Source: Actinacidiphila fildesensis
GTDB taxonomy: Bacteria; Actinomycetota; Actinomycetes; Streptomycetales; Streptomycetaceae
Reading direction: 5' to 3' (one strand)
Assembly: GCF_042652185.1 (NCBI RefSeq)
Contig: NZ_JBHSIX010000002.1
Length of the DNA stretch: 64,000 nt
In this document: piece after piece, positions 8,708 through 18,037 of the stretch
Numbering within the stretch: the stretch's first letter is position 1
How the letters are laid out: each line of letters starts with the position of its first letter
Translations under genes and position numbers: made by a program
Notes under the pieces: model-generated
Told to the model about the DNA's origin: nothing
The model's database searches: none
What the model saw: the letters and a program-made list of their open reading frames with translations, nothing else

Positions 8708-9988
8708 CTATTTGACCTTCTCCGCGGCGTCCTGGTTCTCGGCGAACCGCTGCAGGTCGCTCAGAACCGTCTTGGGGTCGGCGTGCACGGCGCTGCCGAG
8801 GACCTTCTTCATCTGGTCGCTGACCGGTCCCCACGAGGTCTTGTCGACCGGGTAGAACTGGGCGGACGGCAGCAGGTCGATGAACTCGATGAGGTCCTTG
8901 TCCTTCGGGTCCTTGCGCATCGCCTGCATCGCCGAGTTGGTCACCGGCAGCAGCCCGTACTCGTCGAGGAACTTGATCGAGTTCTCGGGGCTGTAGGAGA
9001 ACTGCAGGAACTTGCCGATCTCGCCGCGGTGGCCGTTCTGCTTGAAGGCCATCATCCAGTCGGCGACGCCGAGGGTCTCCGCCATCTGGCCGCCCTCGCC
9101 GGGGATCTGCACGGCCTTTACCTTGATGCCCTTGGCGAGGGCCTGCTTGAGCAGCGTCGGGTGGCCGTTGACCATGCCGGCCTTGCCTGCCAGGAAGGCG
9201 TCGAAGACGGTGCGGCGGTTGGTCTTGGCCGGGTCGCTGCTGCCGGTCAGGCCGGGCTGGACGAGCTTCTCCTTGAGCCACTCCATCGCTTCGACGTTCG
9301 GCTGCGAGTCGAGGGTGTAGCTGCCGACGGTGTCGGTGTACGAGCCCTGCTTGCCGAGCATCCAGATCAGCGATTCGGCCTGCGCCTCCTCGGGGCCGAG
9401 CGGCAGCCCGTACGGCATCTTGACGCCGTGCTCCTTGAGCTTCTTCGCGTCGGCCTCGATGTCGGCCCAGGTCTTGGGGGCGCTCTTGATGCCCGCGTCG
9501 TCGAACAGCGTCTGGTTGTAGAAGAACATCCGGGAGCTGGAGACGAAGGGGATGCCGTACTGGGTGCGGTTCTGCTCGCCCGCCGCGGCGAGGGAGGGGA
9601 TGAAGTCGGCCTGGGTGCTGATCGGGAACAGCTCGTCGGCGCTGTACAGCTGGCTCTTGGACGCGTAGGCGGCGTAGGAGCCGATCTGGGCTATGTCCGG
9701 CGCCTTGCCGGCCTTGACCATCTCGGCGACCTTGGTGTCGACGTGGTCCCAGTCGATGACCTGGATGTCCACCTTGATGCCGGGGTTCTTGGCCTCGAAG
9801 GCGCGGCCGAGCTCGTCCCAGTACTTCTTGGAGCTGGTGGCCGCGTCGGTGCCGTAGTCGGCCGCGACCATGTGCAGGGTGACATCACCGCCGAGTGCGC
9901 TGCTGCCACCGCATCCACTGAGTGTCGTCAGAGCCAGCGCCGCTGCGATACCCGCTGCCGCCGTGCCCAGGAGTCGTCGCCGGTGCAC
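8708..9988 (-). CDS. ABC transporter sugar-binding lipoprotein
   Basis: A family 1 extracellular solute-binding protein of 426 residues. It starts VHRRRLLGTAAAG with a lipobox LTTLSGC, so it should be lipid-anchored outside the membrane. The mature part shows the family pattern (FEAKNPGIKVDIQVIDWD, GKAPDIAQIGSYAAYA, YGIPFVSSSRMFFYN). No permease genes are adjacent; the only sugar-type ABC ATPase in the window is 30 kb away (40362). It is divergent from nagKA across a region with two DasR-like sites, which suggests an amino-sugar ligand. That ligand is inference. Confidence 0.85.
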   Translation of the reverse strand: MHRRRLLGTAAAGIAAALALTTLSGCGGSSALGGDVTLHMVAADYGTDAATSSKKYWDELGRAFEAKNPGIKVDIQVIDWDHVDTKVAEMVKAGKAPDIAQIGSYAAYASKSQLYSADELFPISTQADFIPSLAAAGEQNRTQYGIPFVSSSRMFFYNQTLFDDAGIKSAPKTWADIEADAKKLKEHGVKMPYGLPLGPEEAQAESLIWMLGKQGSYTDTVGSYTLDSQPNVEAMEWLKEKLVQPGLTGSSDPAKTNRRTVFDAFLAGKAGMVNGHPTLLKQALAKGIKVKAVQIPGEGGQMAETLGVADWMMAFKQNGHRGEIGKFLQFSYSPENSIKFLDEYGLLPVTNSAMQAMRKDPKDKDLIEFIDLLPSAQFYPVDKTSWGPVSDQMKKVLGSAVHADPKTVLSDLQRFAENQDAAEKVK

Positions 9989-10078
9989 CGTTGTCCTACC
10001 GCCTTCATCCGCTTCATGCGCCCGCCCCCGCGCGTTTCCGGGGGCGTCAAGTGCCCGAGTCTGCCCGCGCTGCCCACC

Positions 10079-10094
10079 CAAGGTCTACACCACG
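10079..10094. promoter_or_regulatory. Possible DasR operator (dre) for the lipoprotein gene
   Basis: CAAGGTCTACACCACG matches the core TGGTCTAGACCA of the DasR consensus at 10 of 12 positions and keeps its palindromic form. It lies about 90 bases upstream of the sugar-binding lipoprotein start. Confidence 0.5.
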
Positions 10095-10200
10095 GCTGTC
10101 TCGCTTCGGCAACACCCTTGCCCAACAGCGGGGACAGAAGGGATGGAAGCCCGCAGACCAGGCGATTCGCCTGCGCCCGAAGGGTGATCTTCATGGCGTA

Positions 10201-10216
10201 AGTGGACTAGACCTTT
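10201..10216. promoter_or_regulatory. Probable DasR operator (dre) for nagKA
   Basis: AGTGGACTAGACCTTT matches the DasR consensus core TGGTCTAGACCA at 10 of 12 positions, 28 bases upstream of the nagK start. DasR, a GntR-family repressor released by glucosamine 6-phosphate, is known to control N-acetylglucosamine genes in Streptomyces. Confidence 0.75.
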
Positions 10217-10243
10217 CCCTGAGGAGAGGGGACACTGTCCTGC

Positions 10244-11175
10244 GTGAGACACGTCATCGCGCTCGATGTGGGCGGTACCGGAATGAAGGCCGCCCTGGTC
10301 GGGGAGGACGGCACGCTTCTGCATGAGGCGCGCCGTCCGACCGGACGGGACCGCGGCCCCGAGGCCGTGGTCGCCACCATCCTCGGCTTCGCCGCCGACC
10401 TGCGGGACCACGGCATCCGCGAGTACGGCGAACCCGCCGCCGCGGCCGGCGTCGCCGTGCCCGGGATCGTGGACGACACGGCCGGCATCGCCGTCTACGC
10501 CGCCAACCTCGGCTGGCGCGACGTACCGCTGCGCGCGCTGGTCTCCGAACGGCTCGGCGGCATCCCCGTCGCCCTCGGGCACGATGTGCGCACCGGCGGT
10601 CTCGCCGAGGGCCGCATCGGGGCGGGCAACGGCGCCGACCGGTTCTTCTTCCTCCCGCTGGGCACCGGCATCGCGGGCGCCATCGGCATCGACGGCCGCA
10701 TCGAGGCGGGCGCGCACGGCTACGCGGGCGAGATCGGTCACATCGTCGTCCGGCCCGGCGGACCCCTGTGCGGCTGCGGGCAGCGCGGCTGCCTGGAGAC
10801 GCTGGCCTCCGCCTCCGCCGTCTCCCGCGCCTGGGCGGCGGCCAGCGACGACCCGGACGCCGACGCCGCCGACTGCGCCAAGGCGGTCGAATCCGGCGAC
10901 CCGCGCGCGCTGGCCGTCTGGCGCGAGGCGATCGACGCGCTCGCCGACGGCCTGGTCACCGGCCTCACTCTTCTGGACCCCCGGGTCCTCATCATCGGCG
11001 GCGGTCTGGCCGAAGCTGGGGACACACTCTTCGGCCCGCTGCGCGCGGCGGTCGAGGAGCGCATCACGTTCCAGAAGCTCCCGCTCATCGTCCCCGCCGC
11101 CCTCGGGGACACCGCCGGATGCCTGGGCGCGGGTCTGCTCGCCTGGGATCTTCTCTCCGTGGAGGTAACCGCCTG

Positions 11176-11176
<1 letters not shown>
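10244..11176 (+). CDS. nagK: ROK-family N-acetylglucosamine kinase
   Basis: A 310-residue ROK sugar kinase. The phosphate-binding DVGGTGMK is at the N-terminus, and the ROK zinc site CGCGQRGCLE follows GEIGHIVV near residue 160. It should phosphorylate intracellular N-acetylglucosamine. Assignment as nagK rests on its one-base stop/start overlap with nagA and on the upstream dre site; ROK kinases for other hexoses look alike. The GTG start at 10244 is preceded by a GAGGAGAGGGG stretch. Confidence 0.82.
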
Positions 11177-12330
<1,154 letters not shown>

Positions 12331-12405
12331 GGCCGCCGGGACCCCTTCGTGACGGCGGTTCGCCACCCCCTGGGCGGGCCGCCGTTCCTTTGCCATCATC
12401 GACGC

Positions 12406-13338
12406 GTGATCATCACCGTCACGCCGAACGCCGCACTGGACATCACGTACCGCGTTCCGCGTCTGCTCCCGCACACCACCCACCGGGTCTCCGAGCCCGT
12501 TGAACGGCCCGGCGGCAAGGGTCTCAACGTGGCCCGGGTGCTCGCCGCGCTCGGCCACGAGGCCGTCGTGACGGGCTTCGCGGGCGGGCCGACCGGGGAG
12601 GTGCTGCGCGAGCGGCTGGCCGGGCTCGGCACCGTGCGGGACGCGCTCGTGCCGATCAAGGGCACCACCCGCCGCACCATCGGCGTGGTCGACGACGCGA
12701 CCGGCGACACCACGATGTTCAACGAGGCCGGTCCCACCGTCAGCGCGGCCGAGTGGGCCGCGCTCCTCACCGGCTACCGGGAGCTGCTGGCCGGGGCCTC
12801 CGCCGTCGCCCTGTGCGGCAGCCTGCCGCCCGGCCTGCCGGTGGGCTCGTACGCGGAGCTGATCCGCGAGGCCCGCACCGCGGGCGTCCCCGTCCTGCTG
12901 GACACCAGCGGCGAGCCGCTGCGCCGCGGCCTCGCCGCGCGCCCGGACCTCATCAAGCCCAACCTCGACGAGCTGACCCGGCTCACCGGCTCCACGGAGC
13001 CCGCCCACGCCGCGGAGGAGGCCCGCAGGCGCGGTGCGCGGGCCGTGGCGGCCTCACTGGGCGCCGAGGGCATCCTGGCGGTGACGGAGGACGCCACGTG
13101 GCGGGCGGTGCCGCCGGACCGGCTGTCGGGCAACCCGACGGGCGCCGGCGACTCGGCCGTCGCGGGACTGCTCTCCGGCCTCGTCGAGGGACTGGACTGG
13201 CCGGGCCGGCTGGCCCGCGCCATCGCCCTGTCCGCCGCGACCGTACTGGCGCCCGCGGCGGGCGAGTTCGACCGGACGGTCTACGAAGAGCTGCTCGGGC
13301 GCGTCGAAGTGACGGCCGTTCCGCGCGCTACTTCTTGA
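12406..13338 (+). CDS. PfkB-family hexose (1-phosphofructokinase-like) kinase
   Basis: A 310-residue ribokinase-fold sugar kinase. The N-terminus ITVTPNAALDITY and the PGGKGLNVARVL glycine motif are typical of the 1-phosphofructokinase/tagatose-6-phosphate kinase branch, and NPTGAGDSAVAG carries the catalytic Asp. It follows nagA by 75 bases on the same strand, so it may share the nagKA transcript. The substrate cannot be read from the sequence. The GTG at 12406 has only a weak ribosome site. Its end overlaps the next, convergent gene by 11 bases. Confidence 0.8.
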   Translation: MIITVTPNAALDITYRVPRLLPHTTHRVSEPVERPGGKGLNVARVLAALGHEAVVTGFAGGPTGEVLRERLAGLGTVRDALVPIKGTTRRTIGVVDDATGDTTMFNEAGPTVSAAEWAALLTGYRELLAGASAVALCGSLPPGLPVGSYAELIREARTAGVPVLLDTSGEPLRRGLAARPDLIKPNLDELTRLTGSTEPAHAAEEARRRGARAVAASLGAEGILAVTEDATWRAVPPDRLSGNPTGAGDSAVAGLLSGLVEGLDWPGRLARAIALSAATVLAPAAGEFDRTVYEELLGRVEVTAVPRATS

Positions 13339-14278
13339 CCTGGCCTTCCTTCATCCACACCTGGTCGAGGTTGACGCCGCACTTGTTGCCCGGCGCGCAG
13401 GTGAGGGCAAGGGTGTTGGAACCCTTCTTCAGATCCACCCACACGTAGGTGGTGGCCCACGCCTTCGTCCAGTCGGCGGTCTTCATGTAGTTGTGCATGT
13501 TCACCGGGTTGGTGCGGAGCTTGCCGTTCTCATTGAGCGTGAGACCGGCGTCCTCACCGACGTTGCCGAAGCTGATGAACAGCGTGTACGTACCGTCCTT
13601 CGGCACGTCGAAGGTGTACGCGGCACTCGCGCCGACGGCGTTCAGACCGCCCACGGACGTACCGCCCGCGGCCTTGGCGCCCGGCATCGCGTTGGTCCGC
13701 GCGGCGCCGCCGGACAGGACCAGCGTGGCGGCGTCCACGACCTTGGACGAGAACTTCTCGGGGGCACTGGCGGACTGGCTCGGCGTGACGGGGGCGCTGG
13801 AGGACGGCGGGGTGGACGGCTTGTCCTCCGCGTTGTCCTTCTTGCCGCCGCCCTGCGTCATCGCGAAGCCGATGCCGATGGCGACCGCCACGACCACCGC
13901 GATGGCGCCGATGAGCAGCCCCTTGCGGTTCGGTCCCTGCGACCCGCCGCCGCTGCCGCCGCCGTGCGGGGCGTACTGCGTCTGCTGCTGGGTGTACTGG
14001 GGCGGCTGTGCCTGCTGGGGCTGCTGCGGCGCGTAGCCCTGGTCGTGGCCCGGCTGCGGCTGGGGCTGCTGCGGCGGGTAGCCGTAACCGCCCTGCTGCG
14101 GCGGGCGGCGCTCGCCGACCCGCTGGACCTGGTTGTACGACGTGCGTGGCACGCCCGGCTGTGCCACCGTCGCGCCCTCTGGGGCCGCCCCGGAACTCTC
14201 GCCCTCGCCGCCTTCGGAGCGGTAGAGGTACGCGAACGGGTCGTCGTTCTCAGAGGCGCCGTTGTTGCCGGCCGTCAT
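13328..14278 (-). CDS. Single-pass membrane protein with a C-terminal carbohydrate-binding-like domain
   Basis: A 316-residue protein. Residues 1-115 are a cytoplasmic, Gln/Pro/Tyr-rich disordered stretch. One membrane helix (LLIGAIAVVVAVAIGIGFAM) follows, then a Ser/Pro linker, then a domain of about 140 residues outside the cell. That domain looks like a CBM6/CBM35-type beta-sandwich (AYTFDVPKDGTYTLFISFGN, near the end VNLDQVWMKEG). Start ATG at 14278 with AGGGAG upstream. A glycan-binding surface role fits the neighbouring amino-sugar genes but is not shown. Confidence 0.7.
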   Translation of the reverse strand: MTAGNNGASENDDPFAYLYRSEGGEGESSGAAPEGATVAQPGVPRTSYNQVQRVGERRPPQQGGYGYPPQQPQPQPGHDQGYAPQQPQQAQPPQYTQQQTQYAPHGGGSGGGSQGPNRKGLLIGAIAVVVAVAIGIGFAMTQGGGKKDNAEDKPSTPPSSSAPVTPSQSASAPEKFSSKVVDAATLVLSGGAARTNAMPGAKAAGGTSVGGLNAVGASAAYTFDVPKDGTYTLFISFGNVGEDAGLTLNENGKLRTNPVNMHNYMKTADWTKAWATTYVWVDLKKGSNTLALTCAPGNKCGVNLDQVWMKEGQVKK

Positions 14279-14515
14279 CCGCTGTTCACTCCCTAATGGC
14301 ACATGCCCATCGCAGCGCGGTGCACCCATGGCTCATGATCGATTAGTCCGCGGCGCGGTCACAAGGCCTGCGCTCTCGCCTCCGCGGCGTCGCGGGCGGA
14401 CATGTTTGACCCACGGAACCCTACCCGGGTCGGACGACTGCCCGCTCTGGCCTTCGACGCACCACCTGGTACTTCCGGTTCCCCTGTGACGGGACGCACG
14501 TCCTACGGTGGTCCC

Positions 14516-15550
14516 GTGATCGACGAGGACGGCTCCGCATGGCCCGGCTGGCGGAACGCCACAGAACGCGCCCTGTACGGGCCCGGGGGCTTCTTCGTGC
14601 GGGAACGGCCCGCCGCGCACTTCCGCACCTCCGTACACGCCTCCCCGCTCTTCGCACGGGCCGTCGCCGCACTGCTGCTGCAGGTGGACGAGGCGCTGGG
14701 CCGGCCGGACGGGCTGGCGCTCGTCGACGTCGGCGCCGGGTCCGCCGAGCTGCTGACCGGGGTCCTGGCCGCCCTGCCGGCCGAGGTGGCGGCCCGGGTC
14801 GCCCCGTACGCCGTCGAGCGGTCCGCGCCCCCCGCCGGGCTCGACGGCCGCATCGGCTGGACCGCCGCCCCGCCGCGGGGTGTGCGGGGGCTGCTGTTCG
14901 CCAACGAATGGCTCGACAACATTCCCGTCGACATCGCCGAGACCGACGAGGCGGGCGAGCCCCGCTACGTCCTGGTCCGCCCCGCCGACGGCAGGGAGCA
15001 CCCCGGCGGGCCGCTGAGCGCCCAGGACGCGGAGTGGCTGCGCCGCTGGTGGCCGATCGCCGGGACGCCCGGCGCCCGCGCCGAGATCGGGCTGCCCCGC
15101 GACGCCGCCTGGGCGGCGGCCGCCGGTTCGCTGGACGCCGGGCTCGCCGTCGCCGTCGACTACGCCCACGAACGGGCCGCGCGGCCCCCGTACGGCACCC
15201 TCACCGGCTTCCGCGACGGCCGCGAGGTGCCGCCGGTGCCGGACGGCTCCTGCGACCTCACCTCGCACGTCGCGCTGGACGCCGTCGGCGGCGGGGTGCC
15301 CCTCGTCACACAGCGCGCCGCCCTGCGGGCCCTCGGCGTCTCCGGGGCCCGTCCGCCGCTCGCCCTGGCCACCACGGACCCCCGCGGCTATCTGCGCGGC
15401 CTCGCCGCCGCGGGCGAGGCCGCCGAACTCATCGACCCCGGCGGCCTCGGCGCCTTCCGCTGGCTCGCCACCCCCGTCGGCGACGCCTGCCACGGCCTGC
15501 TGCCGACGGGACCGGAGACCGGGCCGGCGACGGGGCCGGCCGGGGACTGA
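14516..15550 (+). CDS. MidA/NDUFAF7-family (DUF185) SAM-dependent methyltransferase
   Basis: A 344-residue predicted protein arginine methyltransferase. VDVGAGSAELLTG is the SAM-binding motif and FANEWLDNIPVD is the DUF185 signature. The human relative NDUFAF7 dimethylates an arginine of NDUFS2, the complex I subunit homologous to NuoD. Here the gene sits 45 bases upstream of a nuoD-like gene on the same strand, which makes that protein the likely substrate. The GTG at 14516 was chosen because the preceding 38 codons look non-coding. The C-terminus ends in a short GPxTGP repeat. Confidence 0.8.
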   Translation: MIDEDGSAWPGWRNATERALYGPGGFFVRERPAAHFRTSVHASPLFARAVAALLLQVDEALGRPDGLALVDVGAGSAELLTGVLAALPAEVAARVAPYAVERSAPPAGLDGRIGWTAAPPRGVRGLLFANEWLDNIPVDIAETDEAGEPRYVLVRPADGREHPGGPLSAQDAEWLRRWWPIAGTPGARAEIGLPRDAAWAAAAGSLDAGLAVAVDYAHERAARPPYGTLTGFRDGREVPPVPDGSCDLTSHVALDAVGGGVPLVTQRAALRALGVSGARPPLALATTDPRGYLRGLAAAGEAAELIDPGGLGAFRWLATPVGDACHGLLPTGPETGPATGPAGD

Positions 15551-15595
15551 CGCAACCGGCCGCCCGCAAGCGGGGTTGGAGGGCGGGCTGACAGA

Positions 15596-16747
15596 ATGCC
15601 GTCCATGACGGAGACCACGATCGGCATCGGCGGCCAGGCCGAGGGCACCGACATGGTGCTGAACATCGGCCCGCAGCACCCCTCCACGCACGGAGTGCTG
15701 CGGTTGCGGATCGTGCTGGACGGCGAGCGGATCATCACAGCGGAACCCGTCGTCGGGTACATGCACCGCGGCGCGGAGAAGCTGTTCGAGGCCCGGGACT
15801 ACCGCCAGATCATCATGCTGGCCAACCGTCACGACTGGCTGTCGGCGTTCTCCAACGAACTGGGCGTCGTCATGGCCGTCGAGCGGATGCTGGGCATGGA
15901 GGTCCCGGAGCGCGCGGTGTGGACCCGTACCCTCCTCGCCGAGCTGAACCGGGTGCTCAACCACCTGATGTTCCTCGGCTCGTACCCCCTGGAACTGGGC
16001 GGCATCACCGCGGTGTTCTACGCGTTCCGGGAACGCGAGGAACTGCAGAACGTCATGGAGGAGATCTCCGGCGGCCGCATGCACTACATGTTCAACCGGG
16101 TCGGCGGCCTCAAGGAGGACCTGCCGAACGGCTGGCTCGGCCGCGCCCGGCACGCCGTCGCGCAGGTCAGGTCCCGGATGGGCCGCTTCGACGACCTGGT
16201 GCTCGGCAACGAGATCTTCCGCGGCCGTACCCGCGGTGTGGGCACGCTGTCCGCCGAGGCGGTGCACGGCTTCGGCGTCAGCGGGCCGATCGCCCGGGCG
16301 TCGGGCGTGGACTTCGACCTGCGCCGCGACGAGCCGTACCTGGCGTACGCGGAGCTGCAGGACACCCTGAAGGTCGTCACCCGCACCGAGGGCGACTGCC
16401 TGGCCCGCTTCGAGGTGCTGCTCGCGCAGACCCACAACGCGCTGGACCTGGCGGACGCCTGCCTGGACCGGCTCGGCGAACTGCCGCAGGGCCCCATCAA
16501 CCAGCGGCTGCCGAAGGTGCTGAAGGCGCCGGAGGGCCACACATACGCGTGGACCGAGAACCCGCTGGGGCTGAACGGCTACTACCTGGTCTCCAAGGGC
16601 GAGAAGACCCCGTACCGGCTCAAGCTGCGCTCGGCGTCGTACAACAACATCCAGGCGCTGACGGTGCTGCTGCCCGGCACCCTGATCGCGGACATGGTGG
16701 CGATCCTGGGCTCGATGTTCTTCGTCGTCGGGGACGTCGACAAGTAG
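15596..16747 (+). CDS. nuoD: Stand-alone NADH-quinone oxidoreductase subunit D paralogue
   Basis: A 383-residue complex I 49-kDa-type subunit with GPQHPSTHG (quinone-site His at residue 32) and a complete C-terminus ending VGDVDK. It is shorter than the usual 430-440 residues of NuoD. No other nuo gene is present. Two residues stand out: Arg58 in YMHRGAEK matches the arginine methylated in human NDUFS2, and Trp81 in NRHDWLSAF stands where complex I has the quinone-site Tyr (Tyr108 in bovine numbering). It may be an alternative D subunit rather than part of the main enzyme. GGAGGG lies 14 bases upstream of the start. Confidence 0.87.
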   Translation: MPSMTETTIGIGGQAEGTDMVLNIGPQHPSTHGVLRLRIVLDGERIITAEPVVGYMHRGAEKLFEARDYRQIIMLANRHDWLSAFSNELGVVMAVERMLGMEVPERAVWTRTLLAELNRVLNHLMFLGSYPLELGGITAVFYAFREREELQNVMEEISGGRMHYMFNRVGGLKEDLPNGWLGRARHAVAQVRSRMGRFDDLVLGNEIFRGRTRGVGTLSAEAVHGFGVSGPIARASGVDFDLRRDEPYLAYAELQDTLKVVTRTEGDCLARFEVLLAQTHNALDLADACLDRLGELPQGPINQRLPKVLKAPEGHTYAWTENPLGLNGYYLVSKGEKTPYRLKLRSASYNNIQALTVLLPGTLIADMVAILGSMFFVVGDVDK

Positions 16748-16789
16748 GTCGGCACGTGGCCGGCGCGGGGCCGGCGACAGGACCGGCCG

Positions 16790-17794
16790 TCAGGACGAGT
16801 GCGCGCGCAGGCCGCTGACGTCGATCTGCTCGGTCTCGTCGTGCTCGGTGAGATCGATGACCTCGGCCGCGAGCTGCGCCTCGTGCTCCGCGTACGCCTC
16901 CTCGCCGACGACGTCCGCGAGGTCCTCCTGCGCGGCGCCGGGCTTCTGCGTGCCGAAGAAGTCGAAGCCGCCGAGCGCCCGGCTGGCGGACCCGCCGGCG
17001 CGGTGCGGCTGCGCGTAGGGCAGTACGGCGGCGGCCACGGCCGGTACGAGGCGGTGCTCGCGGATCGGCAGGCTGGCCACGGTCCTGGGGCCCTTGGACT
17101 CCGGGCGGGTGTGCGTCGCGGCCGGCTCGGCGGCCTCGGCCGCCGCGTGCCGTCCCTGGGGTTCGTCGTCACCGTTGCCGGCGCTTTCGGCGGCCGCGGC
17201 GTCACGGCGCCTGGCCTCCTCCACGGTGCGCAGCGCCTGCTGGCGGGCGGCGTTGCGGCCGAGGTTGAGGAGTGCCTCGTCCGCCTTCTTGAACGCGGCC
17301 GGGCCGACGGGCGAGGAGGCGATGGCCAGCGGCGCCTTGGCGGCTTCCAGCGCGAGCTGGCGGCGGCCTTCGAGGGCGCGGGCCCGCTCGCTCTCGGCGG
17401 TGGCGTAGCGGCGGAGCAGATCGGCGTGTTCGGTGCGCAGCCGGCCCAGCTCGGCGCGCTTGGCGCTGAGCTTGGTGTCGAGGCGCACGCGCAGCTCGCG
17501 GGACTCGTCGAGGTCCGTTTCGAGCTCGGCTATCCGCTCGTCGGCGTGCCATTCGTCACGGGCGCGGGCGGTGGTGAGGTCGGCGACCCGGCGGCCGGCG
17601 GCCCGGTCCCACGTGCGTGCCATGACCGCACCGCCGCAGGCGGCAGCCGCGGCTGCCGCGACGACCGCGCGCAGCACCATCGGATCGGAACTGATCCAGG
17701 CGGCGGCGACGCAGGCCACCGCGGACCCGGCCAGCGTCAGCGGGGGCAGCAGCCGGTGCAGCGGGGGTGAATGGCGGTGGCGTCCTCGTGGCAT
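16790..17794 (-). CDS. Membrane-anchored coiled-coil protein, function unknown
   Basis: A 334-residue protein I do not recognise. Two closely spaced membrane helices lie at residues 17-58. A long coiled coil follows (about 65-150, rich in Glu, Arg and Leu, e.g. RIAELETDLDESRELRVRLD). After that comes SSPVGPAAFKKADEALLNLGRNAARQQAL, then an acidic C-terminal tail with EVIDLTEHDETEQID. The layout suggests a membrane-tethered scaffold. It is convergent with the nuoD-like gene. Confidence 0.65.
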   Translation of the reverse strand: MPRGRHRHSPPLHRLLPPLTLAGSAVACVAAAWISSDPMVLRAVVAAAAAAACGGAVMARTWDRAAGRRVADLTTARARDEWHADERIAELETDLDESRELRVRLDTKLSAKRAELGRLRTEHADLLRRYATAESERARALEGRRQLALEAAKAPLAIASSPVGPAAFKKADEALLNLGRNAARQQALRTVEEARRRDAAAAESAGNGDDEPQGRHAAAEAAEPAATHTRPESKGPRTVASLPIREHRLVPAVAAAVLPYAQPHRAGGSASRALGGFDFFGTQKPGAAQEDLADVVGEEAYAEHEAQLAAEVIDLTEHDETEQIDVSGLRAHSS

Positions 17795-17879
17795 GGCTCG
17801 AAACTAGCGTGCGACGGGGACGCGTGGGGCCTGGGGTCCGATTTATCGCCGTCTCCCCGGCAATGGATGGCGCGATGAA

Positions 17880-17929
17880 TACGGAGGGCATCCGGATAGA
17901 CACCATGTGTTTCCGCAATGCCCTCCGTA
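17880..17929. terminator. Long hairpin downstream of the betaine transporter operon
   Basis: A perfect 12-bp stem (17880-17891 with 17918-17929) encloses two further paired steps, CGGA/TCCG and ACAC/GTGT, forming an almost continuous 50-base hairpin. It lies between the stop of the binding-protein gene (18038) and the start of the next minus-strand gene (17794). A terminator is likeliest; an operator for the 16790-17794 gene is possible. Confidence 0.55.
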
Positions 17930-18037
17930 CCCCGCCAGAACCCGGTTATGGATCTTGGCGCCGCGGGCCGGCCGACACCGGGCCGGCCGGCGGCGCCGGG
18001 CCTTCGGCAGGAGCCGTCAGCCCTTTGGCCGGAGGCG

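Noticed and set aside
6783..8855. A 690-codon open frame on the plus strand
   Set aside because: It lies opposite the PKD-protein start and otsB, which have clear domains, and its composition is typical of the antisense frame of high-GC genes.
14333..16540. A 735-codon open frame on the minus strand
   Set aside because: It is antisense to the methyltransferase and nuoD genes and shows no domain.
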